Shown here piece by piece: positions 7,549-16,383 of a stretch of DNA of 64,000 bases (positions are counted from its first letter, which is position 1; every line of letters begins with the position of its first letter). The notes under the pieces are model-generated. The model made no database searches and was not told the origin of the DNA. It was given only the letters and a program-made list of their open reading frames with translations. A program made the translations under genes and the position numbers. Source of the stretch: Novosphingobium beihaiense (GTDB taxonomy: Bacteria > Pseudomonadota > Alphaproteobacteria > Sphingomonadales > Sphingomonadaceae); the NCBI RefSeq assembly GCF_022832375.1, contig NZ_JALHLG010000013.1, positions 1 through 64,000 on the forward strand, written 5' to 3'.

Positions 7549-9043
7549 GGCGTTTCGGGCCGGGCGTATCCGTTCCGGCCTGCTGGACCGGCGCGTTTTG
7601 CGGAGGTTCCGGGATCCAGCCGCCTGCTGTTGCGACATAGAGCCGCGCGACGTTCTGGTATTGCCGGGTGCGCGTTTCCAGCAGGGCGAGCCGCGCCCGC
7701 TGGTAGGATCGGCTGGCGTCCAGAACCTGCAGGATGCCGCTGTTGCCCACCTGAAAACTGCGGCGCGACAAGTAGAGCGAACGGTCCGAGATTTCCGCAG
7801 TCTCGTGCCGCGCAGCCAGTTCGCGGCTGTCGCTTTCGAGCGATGAGAGCAGGCCGGATACCTGCCCGAAGGCCTCGGTCACGACTTGCTGATACTCGGC
7901 GGCGGCGGCGCGGGCTTCGGCTTCGGCGCCGCGCTTGTTGGCCTTGAGCGTGCCGCCGTGGAAGATCGGCGCGGTGAGCCCTGCGAAGATATCAAATGCG
8001 TTGAACTTGCTGCTGGTAATCCGGTCCGGATCGGATGTTGCCTGCGTGACCGATCCGCCCAGCGTGATGTCGGGATAGAGCTGCGCCGTGGCGACGCCGA
8101 CGGCGGCCGTGGCGGCATGGAGCCGGGCTTCGGCTTCGAGAATGTCCGGCCGTTTGTGCACCAGGGCGGAGGGCAGGGCGACCGGCACGCTGGCGGGCAG
8201 GATGAAATCGTCCAGCCCGAAACCGGTCGGCTCCAGTTCGGCTGGAGAAATGCCCAGCAGCACCGCCAGCATCGTGCGCCCTTCGGCCAGTTGCTGTTCC
8301 ATCGCAGGCAGGCTGGCCTTGTCGCTGGCGAGCTGGCCTTGTGCGCTCAGCACTTCCACCAGCGTGCCCGCACCCGCCTTGCGCCGTGATTGCGTGAGCG
8401 AGACATTGCGTTCGTCTTCGGAAAGCAGCTTGCGTTCGGTGGCGATGCGGTCGTTGAGCGCGGCGATCGCCAGCACTTGCGCGACGACACGCCCGGCGAT
8501 CACCAGATGCGCAGCCTGAGTGGCGCGCATCTGCGCCTGGGCCTGCGCGCGGGCCTGTTCCAGCGCGCGGCGGTTCTTGCCGAACAAGTCGAGATCGTAG
8601 GAGACCCCGCCGCCCACCGTGTAGAGATCGAATTCCGGGTTGGAGATATTCGCGCCGCCGAATCCATCGAAGCCGAAGGCGGCCAGATTGACCCTCTGGT
8701 ATTCGGCGCGGGCCTGCGCATCCACTTGCGGCAGCCGCTTGCCCGCAACGGCGGCGATCCGCTGGCGTGCCTCCTCCAGTGTCGCGCGGCTGGCGGCGAG
8801 GCTGTGGTTTCCGGCAAGGGCACGGGCGACGAAGCCGTCGAGCTGCTCCGAGCCGAACGCCTTCCACCATCCGGCGCCGGGCCCTTCGGCCAGCGCGGCA
8901 CGCACCCCGCCGTCACCGGCATAGCCTGCCTTGGCGGAAGGCTCCGCAGGCGGGGTGTAGTTCGGCCCCACGGTCGTGCACCCGGCGGCAGCAAGGCACG
9001 TGCCGAGCAGCAGAACGAGGGCGGAGGCATTCAGGCGCTTCAT
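7544..9043 (-). CDS. Outer-membrane factor of RND/MFS efflux system (NodT/OprM family lipoprotein)
   Basis: A 499-residue TolC-like outer-membrane lipoprotein: signal peptide with lipobox LAAAGC (Cys22), then the NodT-family start TTVGPNYTPPAEPSA. The two long helical repeats are rich in LEEARQRIAAV- and ALEQARAQAQAQ-type stretches, and the protein ends GGGWIPEPP-like. It provides the exit duct for the pump encoded upstream. The start at ATG 9043 was chosen over the TTG at 9055 because the SD-like GGGGA sits 5 bases before it, inside the end of emrB. The emrB stop and this start are one base apart, so the genes are translationally coupled. Confidence 0.9.
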   Translation of the reverse strand: MKRLNASALVLLLGTCLAAAGCTTVGPNYTPPAEPSAKAGYAGDGGVRAALAEGPGAGWWKAFGSEQLDGFVARALAGNHSLAASRATLEEARQRIAAVAGKRLPQVDAQARAEYQRVNLAAFGFDGFGGANISNPEFDLYTVGGGVSYDLDLFGKNRRALEQARAQAQAQMRATQAAHLVIAGRVVAQVLAIAALNDRIATERKLLSEDERNVSLTQSRRKAGAGTLVEVLSAQGQLASDKASLPAMEQQLAEGRTMLAVLLGISPAELEPTGFGLDDFILPASVPVALPSALVHKRPDILEAEARLHAATAAVGVATAQLYPDITLGGSVTQATSDPDRITSSKFNAFDIFAGLTAPIFHGGTLKANKRGAEAEARAAAAEYQQVVTEAFGQVSGLLSSLESDSRELAARHETAEISDRSLYLSRRSFQVGNSGILQVLDASRSYQRARLALLETRTRQYQNVARLYVATAGGWIPEPPQNAPVQQAGTDTPGPKRP

Positions 9044-9044
9044 G

Positions 9045-10586
9045 TCATTCCCCAACTGGAAGCGTGGCGTCCCCGCCCTTGACCTTGTCCACCCGCAGCA
9101 GAAGCACCAGCGGAATCAGGATCAGGGTGAGGAGGAAGACGAAGTGATAGATCGAGACGTTTCCGACCATGCTGGCCTGCCGCATCACTTCGCCATTGAG
9201 GCGGGCCAGCGCGCCGGTCGAGCTGAAATCGAGATCGGGGCGGGTGTACTGGACCACCGGATTGTCCGGCCGCAGCCCTTGCACCAGCCCGTTGCGCGAA
9301 GCGGCGATGTCCTGCACGAGTTTCACGTTCAGCAGTGAAATCCCGATGGCATTGCCGATATTGCGGGTGAGCGCATACATCGAGGCGCCCTCGTTGCGCA
9401 GCCTGGGCGCGAGCGTGGAGAACACCACGACCGAAAGCGGCACGAAGATCAGCCCGCTGCCCATGCCCTGCACGAAGCCCGTCACCAGCAGCGCCCGCTC
9501 ATCGACGTAAAGGTCCATGTGCGAGTACATCAGCATGCTGACGCCCATGATGGCGAGACCGGCGATGATGATCGCGCGCACGTCCACCAGCGCGACCAGC
9601 CGCGTCACGATCAGCATCGAAAACAACGTCCCGATCGCGCGCGGCAAGCCGACAATACCGGTGTGCAGCGCGGTATAGCCGAGCAGCGACTGGGTCATCA
9701 CCACGACCATCGGGATCGTCGCGAACGCCACGACGCCGATCATCATGGAGAAGACCGAGCCGACTGCGAAGTTGCGGTCGCGGAACAGTTCGGGCCGGAT
9801 GAAAGTGTCCTTGGCGGTGAACATGTGCACTATCGTGAGATAGCCGGAAATCGCCAGGATCAGGGTATAGATGCGGATCTCGGTCGATTCCCACCAGTCG
9901 AGATGTTCGCCCCGGTCGAGAATGAGCTGCAGCGAGGTGAGGGCGATCGACACGGTGACAAAGCCGAACAGGTCGAAGCGGGGGACATCGCGGTTATGCC
10001 GCCGCACCAGGAAGGCCAGCATGCCCAGGAACGAGAGAATGCCGAAGGGCACGTTGATGAAGAACACCCAGCGCCAGCTCAGCGTGTCGGTCAGCCAGCC
10101 GCCCAGTGTCGGGCCGATGATCGGGCCCGCCATCGATCCCAGCGCGAAGACCGCCATGGCCTTGGCGTGTTCCTCGGGCGGATTGATGTCGAGCAGGATC
10201 GCCTGGCTGAGCGGAACCAGCGCGGCCCCGCAGGCACCCTGCAGGAAGCGGGCGAGCACGATCATCGTCAGGCTGGTGGAAAGCCCGCACAGGGCCGAGG
10301 CGATCGTGAACCCGGCGACCGAGAACAGCATCACGTTCTTGCGCCCCACGCGCCCGGCCAGCCAGCCGCTGAGCGGCGTCGCGATGGCCCCGGCGACGAG
10401 GTAGGAGGTGAGCACCCACAGTACCTGCTCCTGCGAGGCGGAGAGGCTGGACTGCATGTGCGGCAGCGCCACGTTGGCAATCGTGATGTCCACCGCCACC
10501 ATGGTCGATGCGATCATCGAGGGGATCGTGATCAGCATCCGCCGCGCCTTGCTGGGATACTGGATGGGAAGGACTTCTGCCGTCAT
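9045..10586 (-). CDS. emrB: DHA2-family MFS drug exporter (EmrB-like)
   Basis: A 513-residue major-facilitator protein with about 14 hydrophobic helices, as in the DHA2/EmrB drug:H+ antiporters. Visible signatures are VAVDITIANVALPHMQ in helix 1 (family motif D), SYLVAGAIATPLSGWLAGRVGRKN (motif A) and GPIIGPTLGGWLTD with SWRWVFFINVP (motif C and the DHA2 hallmark). It exports hydrophobic toxic compounds, working with the membrane-fusion protein upstream and the outer-membrane factor downstream. Substrates cannot be read from the sequence. Confidence 0.92.
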   Translation of the reverse strand: MTAEVLPIQYPSKARRMLITIPSMIASTMVAVDITIANVALPHMQSSLSASQEQVLWVLTSYLVAGAIATPLSGWLAGRVGRKNVMLFSVAGFTIASALCGLSTSLTMIVLARFLQGACGAALVPLSQAILLDINPPEEHAKAMAVFALGSMAGPIIGPTLGGWLTDTLSWRWVFFINVPFGILSFLGMLAFLVRRHNRDVPRFDLFGFVTVSIALTSLQLILDRGEHLDWWESTEIRIYTLILAISGYLTIVHMFTAKDTFIRPELFRDRNFAVGSVFSMMIGVVAFATIPMVVVMTQSLLGYTALHTGIVGLPRAIGTLFSMLIVTRLVALVDVRAIIIAGLAIMGVSMLMYSHMDLYVDERALLVTGFVQGMGSGLIFVPLSVVVFSTLAPRLRNEGASMYALTRNIGNAIGISLLNVKLVQDIAASRNGLVQGLRPDNPVVQYTRPDLDFSSTGALARLNGEVMRQASMVGNVSIYHFVFLLTLILIPLVLLLRVDKVKGGDATLPVGE

Positions 10587-10607
10587 CGCCCGGGGCCGCT
10601 TGCCGCC

Positions 10608-11711
10608 TCAGCGCCGCTCGCTGCCGGACGGCGTGTCTGAGCCGAACAGATGACGCTCGTGCCCGGTATCGACTTCGACATCGGCGCTGAGGCCCGCGCT
10701 GAGCGGCAGGTCCTTCGGCGCGTCGTCGATGGCGATCTGCACCGGCAGGCGCTGCACCACTTTCACCCAGTTGCCGGTCGCGTTCTCGGCGGGCAGCACG
10801 GAAAAGCTGGACCCGGTGCCGGGGCTGAAGCTTTCGACATGGCCTTTCAGCGGGTGGCCGGGAAAGGCATCGACTTCGATTTCCGCAGGCTGGCCGGGGC
10901 GCATGTAGCGCAGCTGGTTTTCCTTGAAATTCGCCTGCACCCAGAAATGCAGCCCCGCCAGCATGAACACCGGCCGCCCCGGCGTCACGTAATTGCCCGG
11001 CTGAAGCTGGTTCACGCGCGTGACCACGCCGTCCTTCGGGGCGCGGACGATCGTATCGGCAAGGCTGATGCGGGCCTGCTCCAGCTTGGAGGTGGCTCTG
11101 CGGACATCGGGCTGCGCGGAAATGTTGCCGCCGGGGTTTCCGGCGAGATTGGCCAGCAGGCTTTCCGCCTTGGCCTCGGCCGCGGCGATGCTGTCCTGCG
11201 CGGTCTGTGCTTCGGTGACGGCTTCGTCGTACTGGGCCCGCGAGGAAATCCCCTCGGCCACCAGCGCTTTCTGCCGCGCCGCCTCGCTGGTGGCGAGCTT
11301 GTAGCGGGCCTTGGCCGCGCTCACTTGCGAAAGCGCCTCGCGATAGTCGGCGCGGGTGGCGCTGACATCGGCGCGGGCACTGGCCAGCTCGGCCTGCGCT
11401 TGGGCAACGGCGGTCTCGAAGCTGTCGGGCCGGATGCGGAACAGCACCTGATCCTTCAGCACGCGCTGGTTTTCCTTGACCTCCACCGAGACCACGGTGC
11501 CCGCTACACTGGGGCTGATCGCCACCATGCCGGTCTGCAGCGAGGCATTGTCGGTCGATTCGTAGCGGCCGCCTGTCAGGTAGAACCAGCCCGCGCCCGC
11601 CAGCACCAGCGCCGGGCCCGCAATCATCAGGATCGTGCGCAGGCTGCGCTTGCGGGGTGGAGAGACAGCGCCGTTTTCGCTATCTGCTGCGATCGTGCTC
11701 TCAGCGTTCAT
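10608..11711 (-). CDS. emrA: EmrA/HlyD-type membrane fusion protein
   Basis: A 367-residue periplasmic adaptor. It has one N-terminal membrane anchor (about residues 26-46, TILMIAGPALVLAGAGWFYL), the DNASLQTG and ISPSVAGTV biotinyl-lipoyl half, a long coiled-coil hairpin (about 95-205, Ala/Glu/Gln-rich), then the second lipoyl half IVRAPKDGVVTRV and a beta-barrel. It bridges EmrB to the outer-membrane factor. It is the first gene of a three-gene operon read leftward (21-bp gap to emrB). The promoter must lie in the divergent region shared with the phosphatase gene. Confidence 0.92.
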   Translation of the reverse strand: MNAESTIAADSENGAVSPPRKRSLRTILMIAGPALVLAGAGWFYLTGGRYESTDNASLQTGMVAISPSVAGTVVSVEVKENQRVLKDQVLFRIRPDSFETAVAQAQAELASARADVSATRADYREALSQVSAAKARYKLATSEAARQKALVAEGISSRAQYDEAVTEAQTAQDSIAAAEAKAESLLANLAGNPGGNISAQPDVRRATSKLEQARISLADTIVRAPKDGVVTRVNQLQPGNYVTPGRPVFMLAGLHFWVQANFKENQLRYMRPGQPAEIEVDAFPGHPLKGHVESFSPGTGSSFSVLPAENATGNWVKVVQRLPVQIAIDDAPKDLPLSAGLSADVEVDTGHERHLFGSDTPSGSERR

Positions 11712-11755
11712 GCAAATTCCTGTTGTGGCTGCCCGGTGGTGGTAGCTGGTGCGCA

Positions 11756-11777
11756 GATACTAAGCATGGCTACTATC
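11756..11777. promoter_or_regulatory. Imperfect palindrome in the emrA/phosphatase divergent region
   Basis: GATACTAAGC and GCTACTATC face each other across an ATG spacer (one base indel in the arms). This is the only palindrome in the 97-bp gap between the divergent efflux operon and phosphatase gene, so it is a candidate repressor site. No regulator gene is adjacent. Confidence 0.3.
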
Positions 11778-11808
11778 GGCAATAGGCGGGAATAGGAAGA
11801 CCGGGATC

Positions 11809-12591
11809 ATGACCGAACGGGTGCTGGCGTTGCAAGGCGTTCATAATTTCCGGGACTGCGGCGGTTATGCGGTGCGCGGCGGGGGGCGTTTGAAGCGCGG
11901 CCTGCTGTGGCGCTCGGGCCAGCATCACGGCGCGACCGATCCGGATCTGGCGGCGATTGCGGGGCTGGGGCTGGACAGCGTGTTCGATCTGCGCAGCTCG
12001 AAGGAGCGCCGCTCGCACCCTTGCCGCCGCCCACAAGATTTTGAAGCACAAGTATTTTTAAGCGACGATCCGGTCCGCGCACAGGCCCCGCACGTGGCTG
12101 CCGCCCGCACGGCGCGGCAGCGCACGCCGGAATCGACGCGTGAAAGCCTGCTGCGCAATTACTCCGGCATCTGTTTCCGCCCCGAACTGCAGGCGATGAT
12201 GCGCGGCTGGTTCACGCGCCTTGCCGAAGGAAGCGGGCCGAGCCTGATCCACTGCATGGCGGGCAAGGACCGCACCGGAATCGCGGTCGCGATGCTTCAT
12301 CTGGCCGCGGGCGTGCACCGCGACGATGTGATGGAAGACTACCTGCTGACGAACACTGCGGGCGATTCCGAAGCGCGTGTCGCATCGGGCGGCGAAACGA
12401 TCCGGGATATCGTCGGCGAAATGGACGATGCGGTCGTGCGTGTGCTGATGGCGGTGGAGCCCGAATACCTCGAAATCGCCTTCACCGTGGTGGAGGAACG
12501 GCACGGGACGCTGGATGCCTATCTGGAGGAGGTGCTGGGGGCTGATGCCGCTATGCGCGAGACGCTGCGCGCGGTGCTGGTGGAGGGGTAG
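11809..12591 (+). CDS. Tyrosine-protein phosphatase (IphP / Y_phosphatase3-like)
   Basis: A 260-residue protein-tyrosine or dual-specificity phosphatase. The N-terminus has the family opener NFRDCGGY (13-20) and LLWRSGQ (32-38). The catalytic P-loop HCMAGKDRTG (148-157) supplies Cys149 and Arg155 of the CX5R signature. The start has AGGAAG 10 bases upstream. No signal peptide is visible, so it is probably cytoplasmic. It is divergent from the efflux operon; whether it dephosphorylates the tyrosine autokinase at 24467 or other targets cannot be inferred from position. Lipid-phosphate or phosphoinositide substrates are known for some relatives. Confidence 0.85.
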   Translation: MTERVLALQGVHNFRDCGGYAVRGGGRLKRGLLWRSGQHHGATDPDLAAIAGLGLDSVFDLRSSKERRSHPCRRPQDFEAQVFLSDDPVRAQAPHVAAARTARQRTPESTRESLLRNYSGICFRPELQAMMRGWFTRLAEGSGPSLIHCMAGKDRTGIAVAMLHLAAGVHRDDVMEDYLLTNTAGDSEARVASGGETIRDIVGEMDDAVVRVLMAVEPEYLEIAFTVVEERHGTLDAYLEEVLGADAAMRETLRAVLVEG

Positions 12592-12701
12592 GAACTGTCC
12601 GCTTTCAGCGTATCTTGGCGATGCTTCCACTGGCAGTAAAGTCGAGGGAGTGCACTGACTGCTATGGCTACATCAAGCCGTTTTCTGCCACCCAACCAGC
12701 T

Positions 12702-13343
12702 TCAGTTGGAATATGGATTGGCATTAACTTGTCCTGGAAGTGAAAGCCAATGAACCAAGTCTATGCGATACTCCTCGTCCTTTTCATCTAAGGCTGCAAA
12801 ACCCTGTGGCATGTCAATGTTGAAAAATATCTCGGCAAATCGACCATTTGGGATGCCATCTTCGAGGAATAGCTTCAGCCGGACTACGTCATCAGTGATC
12901 AAGGCTGGGTCCGAATTTATGCCAACTGCAAAACATTCAATCCGGTTTGCGAACTTCCACGTCGCTGCCAGAGTATCAGATTTGTTTCCAAAAATTTTTT
13001 GGAACAAGCTGTGCTTTTCCGCCTCAGGCGCAGGAATATTGTAGTAGCTGGCGAGCAGGCCGAGCAATCTATCGCTTTCAGCGCCTCGGGAATGGAGGGA
13101 TATAGATCCCCAGAAGGTTGGGAAGGCTTCGTTTTCCACGTTGCCGATTTGTTTGCGCCATCCAGAAACAGGAATTTCCGCATCAAATCCAACAGGTTGA
13201 TATGGCGTCGCGTCTGCTCGGAACCCTAGCCGCCAGACATATGCAGTTTCATCGTATTCTCTTTCGATGATCTCGAAGGTCATGTCGCACATTGGTGTGG
13301 AACCATCTTCCATTTCTTCGAGATGGGAGAACACGTGAACCAT
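12702..13343 (-). CDS. Hypothetical protein, low-GC orphan
   Basis: A 213-residue soluble protein that I do not recognise. It is acidic and rich in aromatic residues (EYDETAYVWRLGFRAD, FPTFWGSISLHSRGAESDRL), with no signal peptide or membrane helix. Its DNA is clearly poorer in GC than its neighbours (roughly half GC against about two thirds) and codon choice differs, which suggests recent horizontal gain. Immunity proteins of contact-dependent or polymorphic toxin systems often look like this, but no toxin gene is next to it, so that is only a guess. An alternative start is the internal Met at residue 18. Confidence 0.6.
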   Translation of the reverse strand: MVHVFSHLEEMEDGSTPMCDMTFEIIEREYDETAYVWRLGFRADATPYQPVGFDAEIPVSGWRKQIGNVENEAFPTFWGSISLHSRGAESDRLLGLLASYYNIPAPEAEKHSLFQKIFGNKSDTLAATWKFANRIECFAVGINSDPALITDDVVRLKLFLEDGIPNGRFAEIFFNIDMPQGFAALDEKDEEYRIDLVHWLSLPGQVNANPYSN

Positions 13344-13472
13344 AACTGAGCTTTCGCCATTCGGATTTTAAGGTGTGTGTCGGTTTCCAGAGGGGCGCAT
13401 AAGGCTTGTGAATGGCAGTAACGCCGGATTAAGCTGAGAGCTCTCTTTGTCGAGGGAGAACTTCGACAAGGA

Positions 13473-14348
13473 TTACCCCAGAAACCCCTTCACATCGCCC
13501 ATGAACCGCTCGAACTGGTCATGGTGCAGCCAGTGTCCGGCGTTCTCGTATTCGATCAGCGTGGCGCCGGGGAAGTGCTTCAGGCGCCCGTCCGAGGCGG
13601 GGCTGGTGGCGAAGCTGTCCTTGCCCCACAGCAGCAGCACCGGGCAGGTGATCGCTTCCCACAAGGCCACGATGTCGCTGGTCGGCAGGTCGGAGCCGGA
13701 CCAGACGTTGACGTAATTGTCGAACTTCCAGCTCCAGGTGCCATCCTCGTTGCGGCTGGCGCCGTGGATCGTGAGGTGGCGGGCCTGTTCTTCGGTGAGG
13801 AAGGAATTCTCCTCCTTCATCCGCTGGTAGGCATCGCGGCGGGTGGCGTATTTGCGCGGGGTGCGGCCGGAGGCCTTGCGTTTGTCTTCAATCCACTGGC
13901 GCAGGCGCTCGCCCACGCTCTTTTCCTCCAGCTCGCGGCGGATCTGCGGCGGGGGGCCGAGCCCTTCGATATTGACGAACCTGGCCACCTTTTCCGGATA
14001 GAGCCCGGTGAAGCGCGTGGCGATGTTGCCGCCCAGCGAATGGGCGATGATCGTCACCTGATCGTGCCCCAGCGTGTGGACGAGCTGAGCGAAGTCATAG
14101 ACGAAGGCGTCCATGCCGTAGTGCCCCTCGGGCGACCATTCGCTGTCGCCATGGCCGCGCAGGTCCGGGCAGATCACGTGCCAGTCGTGCCGCAGTTCCT
14201 CGGCCACCCAGTCCCAGCTGCGGCAATGGTCGCGCCCGCCGTGCTGGAGAATCAGCGGCGGCGCGTCCGTATTGCCCCAGTCGACATAGTTGAGGCGCAG
14301 GCGCTGGGAGATGAAGCGGTTGGAGGTGGGGCCGAGTTGCGTTTTCAT
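13473..14348 (-). CDS. Alpha/beta-fold hydrolase
   Basis: A 291-residue alpha/beta hydrolase: oxyanion region LILQHGGRDHCRSWD (33-47), PDLRGHGDSEWS, nucleophile elbow IAHSLGGNIA with Ser104, and a C-terminal GHWLHHDQFERF that supplies the catalytic His. The Asp in LLWGKDSFATSP or the neighbouring loop is the likely acid. Substrate is unknown; esterase, lactonase or haloalkane-type activity are all possible. The ATG at 14348 is preferred because homologous sequence starts there. It lacks a clear SD sequence, and a TTG at 14384 is an alternative start. Confidence 0.78.
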   Translation of the reverse strand: MKTQLGPTSNRFISQRLRLNYVDWGNTDAPPLILQHGGRDHCRSWDWVAEELRHDWHVICPDLRGHGDSEWSPEGHYGMDAFVYDFAQLVHTLGHDQVTIIAHSLGGNIATRFTGLYPEKVARFVNIEGLGPPPQIRRELEEKSVGERLRQWIEDKRKASGRTPRKYATRRDAYQRMKEENSFLTEEQARHLTIHGASRNEDGTWSWKFDNYVNVWSGSDLPTSDIVALWEAITCPVLLLWGKDSFATSPASDGRLKHFPGATLIEYENAGHWLHHDQFERFMGDVKGFLG

Positions 14349-14491
14349 AGGGGCGAACGTGGAACGGCCACGGGCCAAGGTCAATCGAAGCTGTGATTTG
14401 CGGGGATGAAGTAAATCGATAGCGCTGCTGCGCTTGGCAAACCGGCCTCCAAGGCCCTATCTCGCCTGCCAACAGTTTCCGGAGGACAGAC

Positions 14492-15463
14492 GTGGCGACG
14501 ACGCACAAGACCCGCATGCTCATCATCGGTTCCGGCCCGGCCGGCCTTTCAGCCGCGATCTATGGCGCGCGCGCGGGGATGGAGCCGATCGTGGTGCAGG
14601 GCTTGCAGCCGGGCGGCCAGCTCACCATTACCACCGATGTTGAGAACTATCCCGGTTTCCGCGAAGTGATCCAGGGCCCCTGGCTGATGCAGGAAATGCA
14701 GGCGCAGGCCGAGCACGTGGGCACGCGGATGATGTGGGATACGATCACTTCGGTCGATCTCACCGGCGGCACCTTCAAGGCGATCGGCGACGGCGGCGAC
14801 ATCTACGAAGGCGATACCCTGGTGATCTGCACCGGCGCGCAGGCCAAGTGGCTGGGCGTGCCGGGCGAGCAGGAGCTTTCGGGCAAGGGCGTTTCGGCTT
14901 GTGCGACGTGCGACGGGTTCTTCTATCGCGGCAAGAAAGTGGTGGTGATCGGCGGCGGCAACACCGCTGTGGAAGAGGCGCTCTACCTCACCAACCATTC
15001 CGACGACGTGACGCTGATCCACCGCCGCGATTCGCTGCGCTGCGAGAAGATTCTTGAGGAACGCCTGCTGGCCAATCCCAAGATCTCGGTGGTGTGGAAC
15101 AAGCGCGTCGAGCGTTTCGTCGCGGGCGAGGCGGGCGACTTGCGCGCGCTGGCGCTGATCGACACCGAAACCGGCGCCGAAAGCGAGATCGAGACCGACG
15201 GCGCTTTCGTCGCCATCGGCCACGCGCCCGCGACCGAGCTGTTCAAGGACAAGCTGGCGATGGACGCGAGCGGCTATCTGCTGGTCCAGTCCGGTACGCC
15301 GAAGACGGACATCCCCGGCGTCTTCGCGGCGGGCGACGTTTGCGATCACACCTACCGTCAGGCGATCACGGCGGCGGGCATGGGCTGCATGGCCGCGCTC
15401 GATGCCGAACGCTATCTGGCGGAGAAGGAATTCAGCGGCGTAACCGAAACGGTTCAGGGCTGA
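14492..15463 (+). CDS. trxB: Thioredoxin-disulfide reductase
   Basis: A 323-residue low-molecular-weight thioredoxin reductase that uses NADPH and FAD to reduce thioredoxin in the cytoplasm. FAD-binding IIGSGPAGLSAAIYGARAG (11-29), redox-active CATC (Cys137, Cys140), NADPH-binding VVIGGGNTAVEEALYL and the C-terminal GVFAAGDVCDHTYRQAITAAG are all intact. The start is GTG at 14492 with GGAGGAC upstream; the family N-terminus (THKTRMLIIGSG) begins a few residues later. It is transcribed alone, followed directly by a palindromic repeat. Confidence 0.95.
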   Translation: MATTHKTRMLIIGSGPAGLSAAIYGARAGMEPIVVQGLQPGGQLTITTDVENYPGFREVIQGPWLMQEMQAQAEHVGTRMMWDTITSVDLTGGTFKAIGDGGDIYEGDTLVICTGAQAKWLGVPGEQELSGKGVSACATCDGFFYRGKKVVVIGGGNTAVEEALYLTNHSDDVTLIHRRDSLRCEKILEERLLANPKISVVWNKRVERFVAGEAGDLRALALIDTETGAESEIETDGAFVAIGHAPATELFKDKLAMDASGYLLVQSGTPKTDIPGVFAAGDVCDHTYRQAITAAGMGCMAALDAERYLAEKEFSGVTETVQG

Positions 15464-15464
15464 T

Positions 15465-15645
15465 CCTCTCCCTTGGGGGAGGGGGACCACCCGCAGGGTG
15501 GTGGAGGGGCACTCACGGTTTACGTGACGTTGCCCCTTTCAAACACGATTAGAGGCCTGGCGTCGCCACACGCATTCACCGTCCGGTAAAACGCCTGTGC
15601 CCCTCCACCATGCTTTGCATGGTTCCCCTCCCCGTGCCGGGGAGG
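15465..15645. repeat. Bipartite palindromic repeat (CCCTCCACCATGC type)
   Basis: Two complementary GC-rich blocks frame a spacer: 15465-15511 (CTCCC...GGTGGTGGAGGGGC) and 15597-15645 (GCCCCTCCACCATGC...GGGGAGGA). Each block also folds on itself. A close relative is at 56007-56141. It begins two bases after the trxB stop codon. Confidence 0.85.
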
Positions 15646-16158
15646 ATGGGCACGCCGCATCGCCCGCTGGCGAATGCGGGATAGCGCCGGGAAGAGGCAG
15701 GCGGCGGCGGTGCGGCCGGTGCAAAGCCGCCGGCATCGGGCGGTGTGGCCTGGATCGTGCCATTTCATCTGCGAACGGCCGGATGAGGGGCAGACCCGAA
15801 GGAAACTCACCGGCGCGGCCCTGTGGTGCGCGGGGATGGCGGGCCGGGCTCGCTCCCCTGCCGCCGGTCCCGGGGGCATACCCCCGTATTCGTCCGCGCA
15901 TCCAAATTTGCGAAAGGTGACCGGCAAATTCGCATCCGGGCACCGGCCGCGTGACGGAGGCGCCAAGGTGTCAGCTTCACACCTCCGTCCCGCCATGGCG
16001 CCGAGTGGTAATCGGCGGAGGGGTTTATAACCCATATGGTTATAATTGTCAAGGTTGATAGCCAGACCGCTATTTCCCCTTCCTCTTCAGAGGAGGGGAG
16101 CGAGACTTGGGCCTGCGCAGCAGGCCTTAGCGAGCTGGGAATATCTGCATCCCCCTTC
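15646..16158. other. Gene-free GC-rich stretch downstream of trxB
   Basis: About 510 bases without a credible gene: overlapping frames on both strands are short and Arg/Pro/Gly-rich. Local structure includes GGGGGCATACCCCC near 15870 and the AT-rich palindrome at 16025. From about 16070 there is one half of another palindrome (CCTCTTCAGAGGAGG), with its partner near 16364-16380 (CCTCTGAAGAGG). I see no tRNA or known riboswitch. Confidence 0.5.
16025..16045. promoter_or_regulatory. AT-rich palindrome TTATAACC-N5-GGTTATAA
   Basis: Perfect 8-bp arms (16025-16032, 16038-16045) around CATAT, in a sharp AT-rich island within GC-rich DNA. It looks like a dimeric repressor site or a promoter -10 region, but no gene starts within 300 bases on the minus strand or within 500 on the plus strand. 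Confidence 0.35.
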
Positions 16159-16269
16159 CGTTCGTGTCGAGCCCTTCGTCATGCTCAGGATAAACTTCGG
16201 GCTTTTAGCCCGAAGCCGAGACACATCAGCACCGGGTCAGCGTGTCTCGACTTCGCTCGACACGAACGG
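16159..16269. repeat. Palindromic repeat with a hairpin inserted in its left arm
   Basis: The right arm (16241-16269) is identical to that of the 3923-3995 repeat. The left arm starts identically (16159-16172). It is then interrupted by a block containing CTTCGGGCTTTTAGCCCGAAG, a self-complementary hairpin, before resuming CCGAGACAC. It looks like one small repeat inserted in another. Confidence 0.8.
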
Positions 16270-16383
16270 AACCGGAGCAGATTAAACCCACGATGCCTTG
16301 GTCGCAGCGGGGTAGCGGTTCACGTCTAGGCGCGGTGTGGGCGGCACGCCACCAACCCCACCTCCCTCTGAAGAGGACGGGGC

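Noticed and set aside
15520-16035. A 171-codon minus-strand frame in the trxB downstream region
   Set aside because: It spans a palindromic repeat, has an Arg/Pro-rich composition and lacks an SD or domain.
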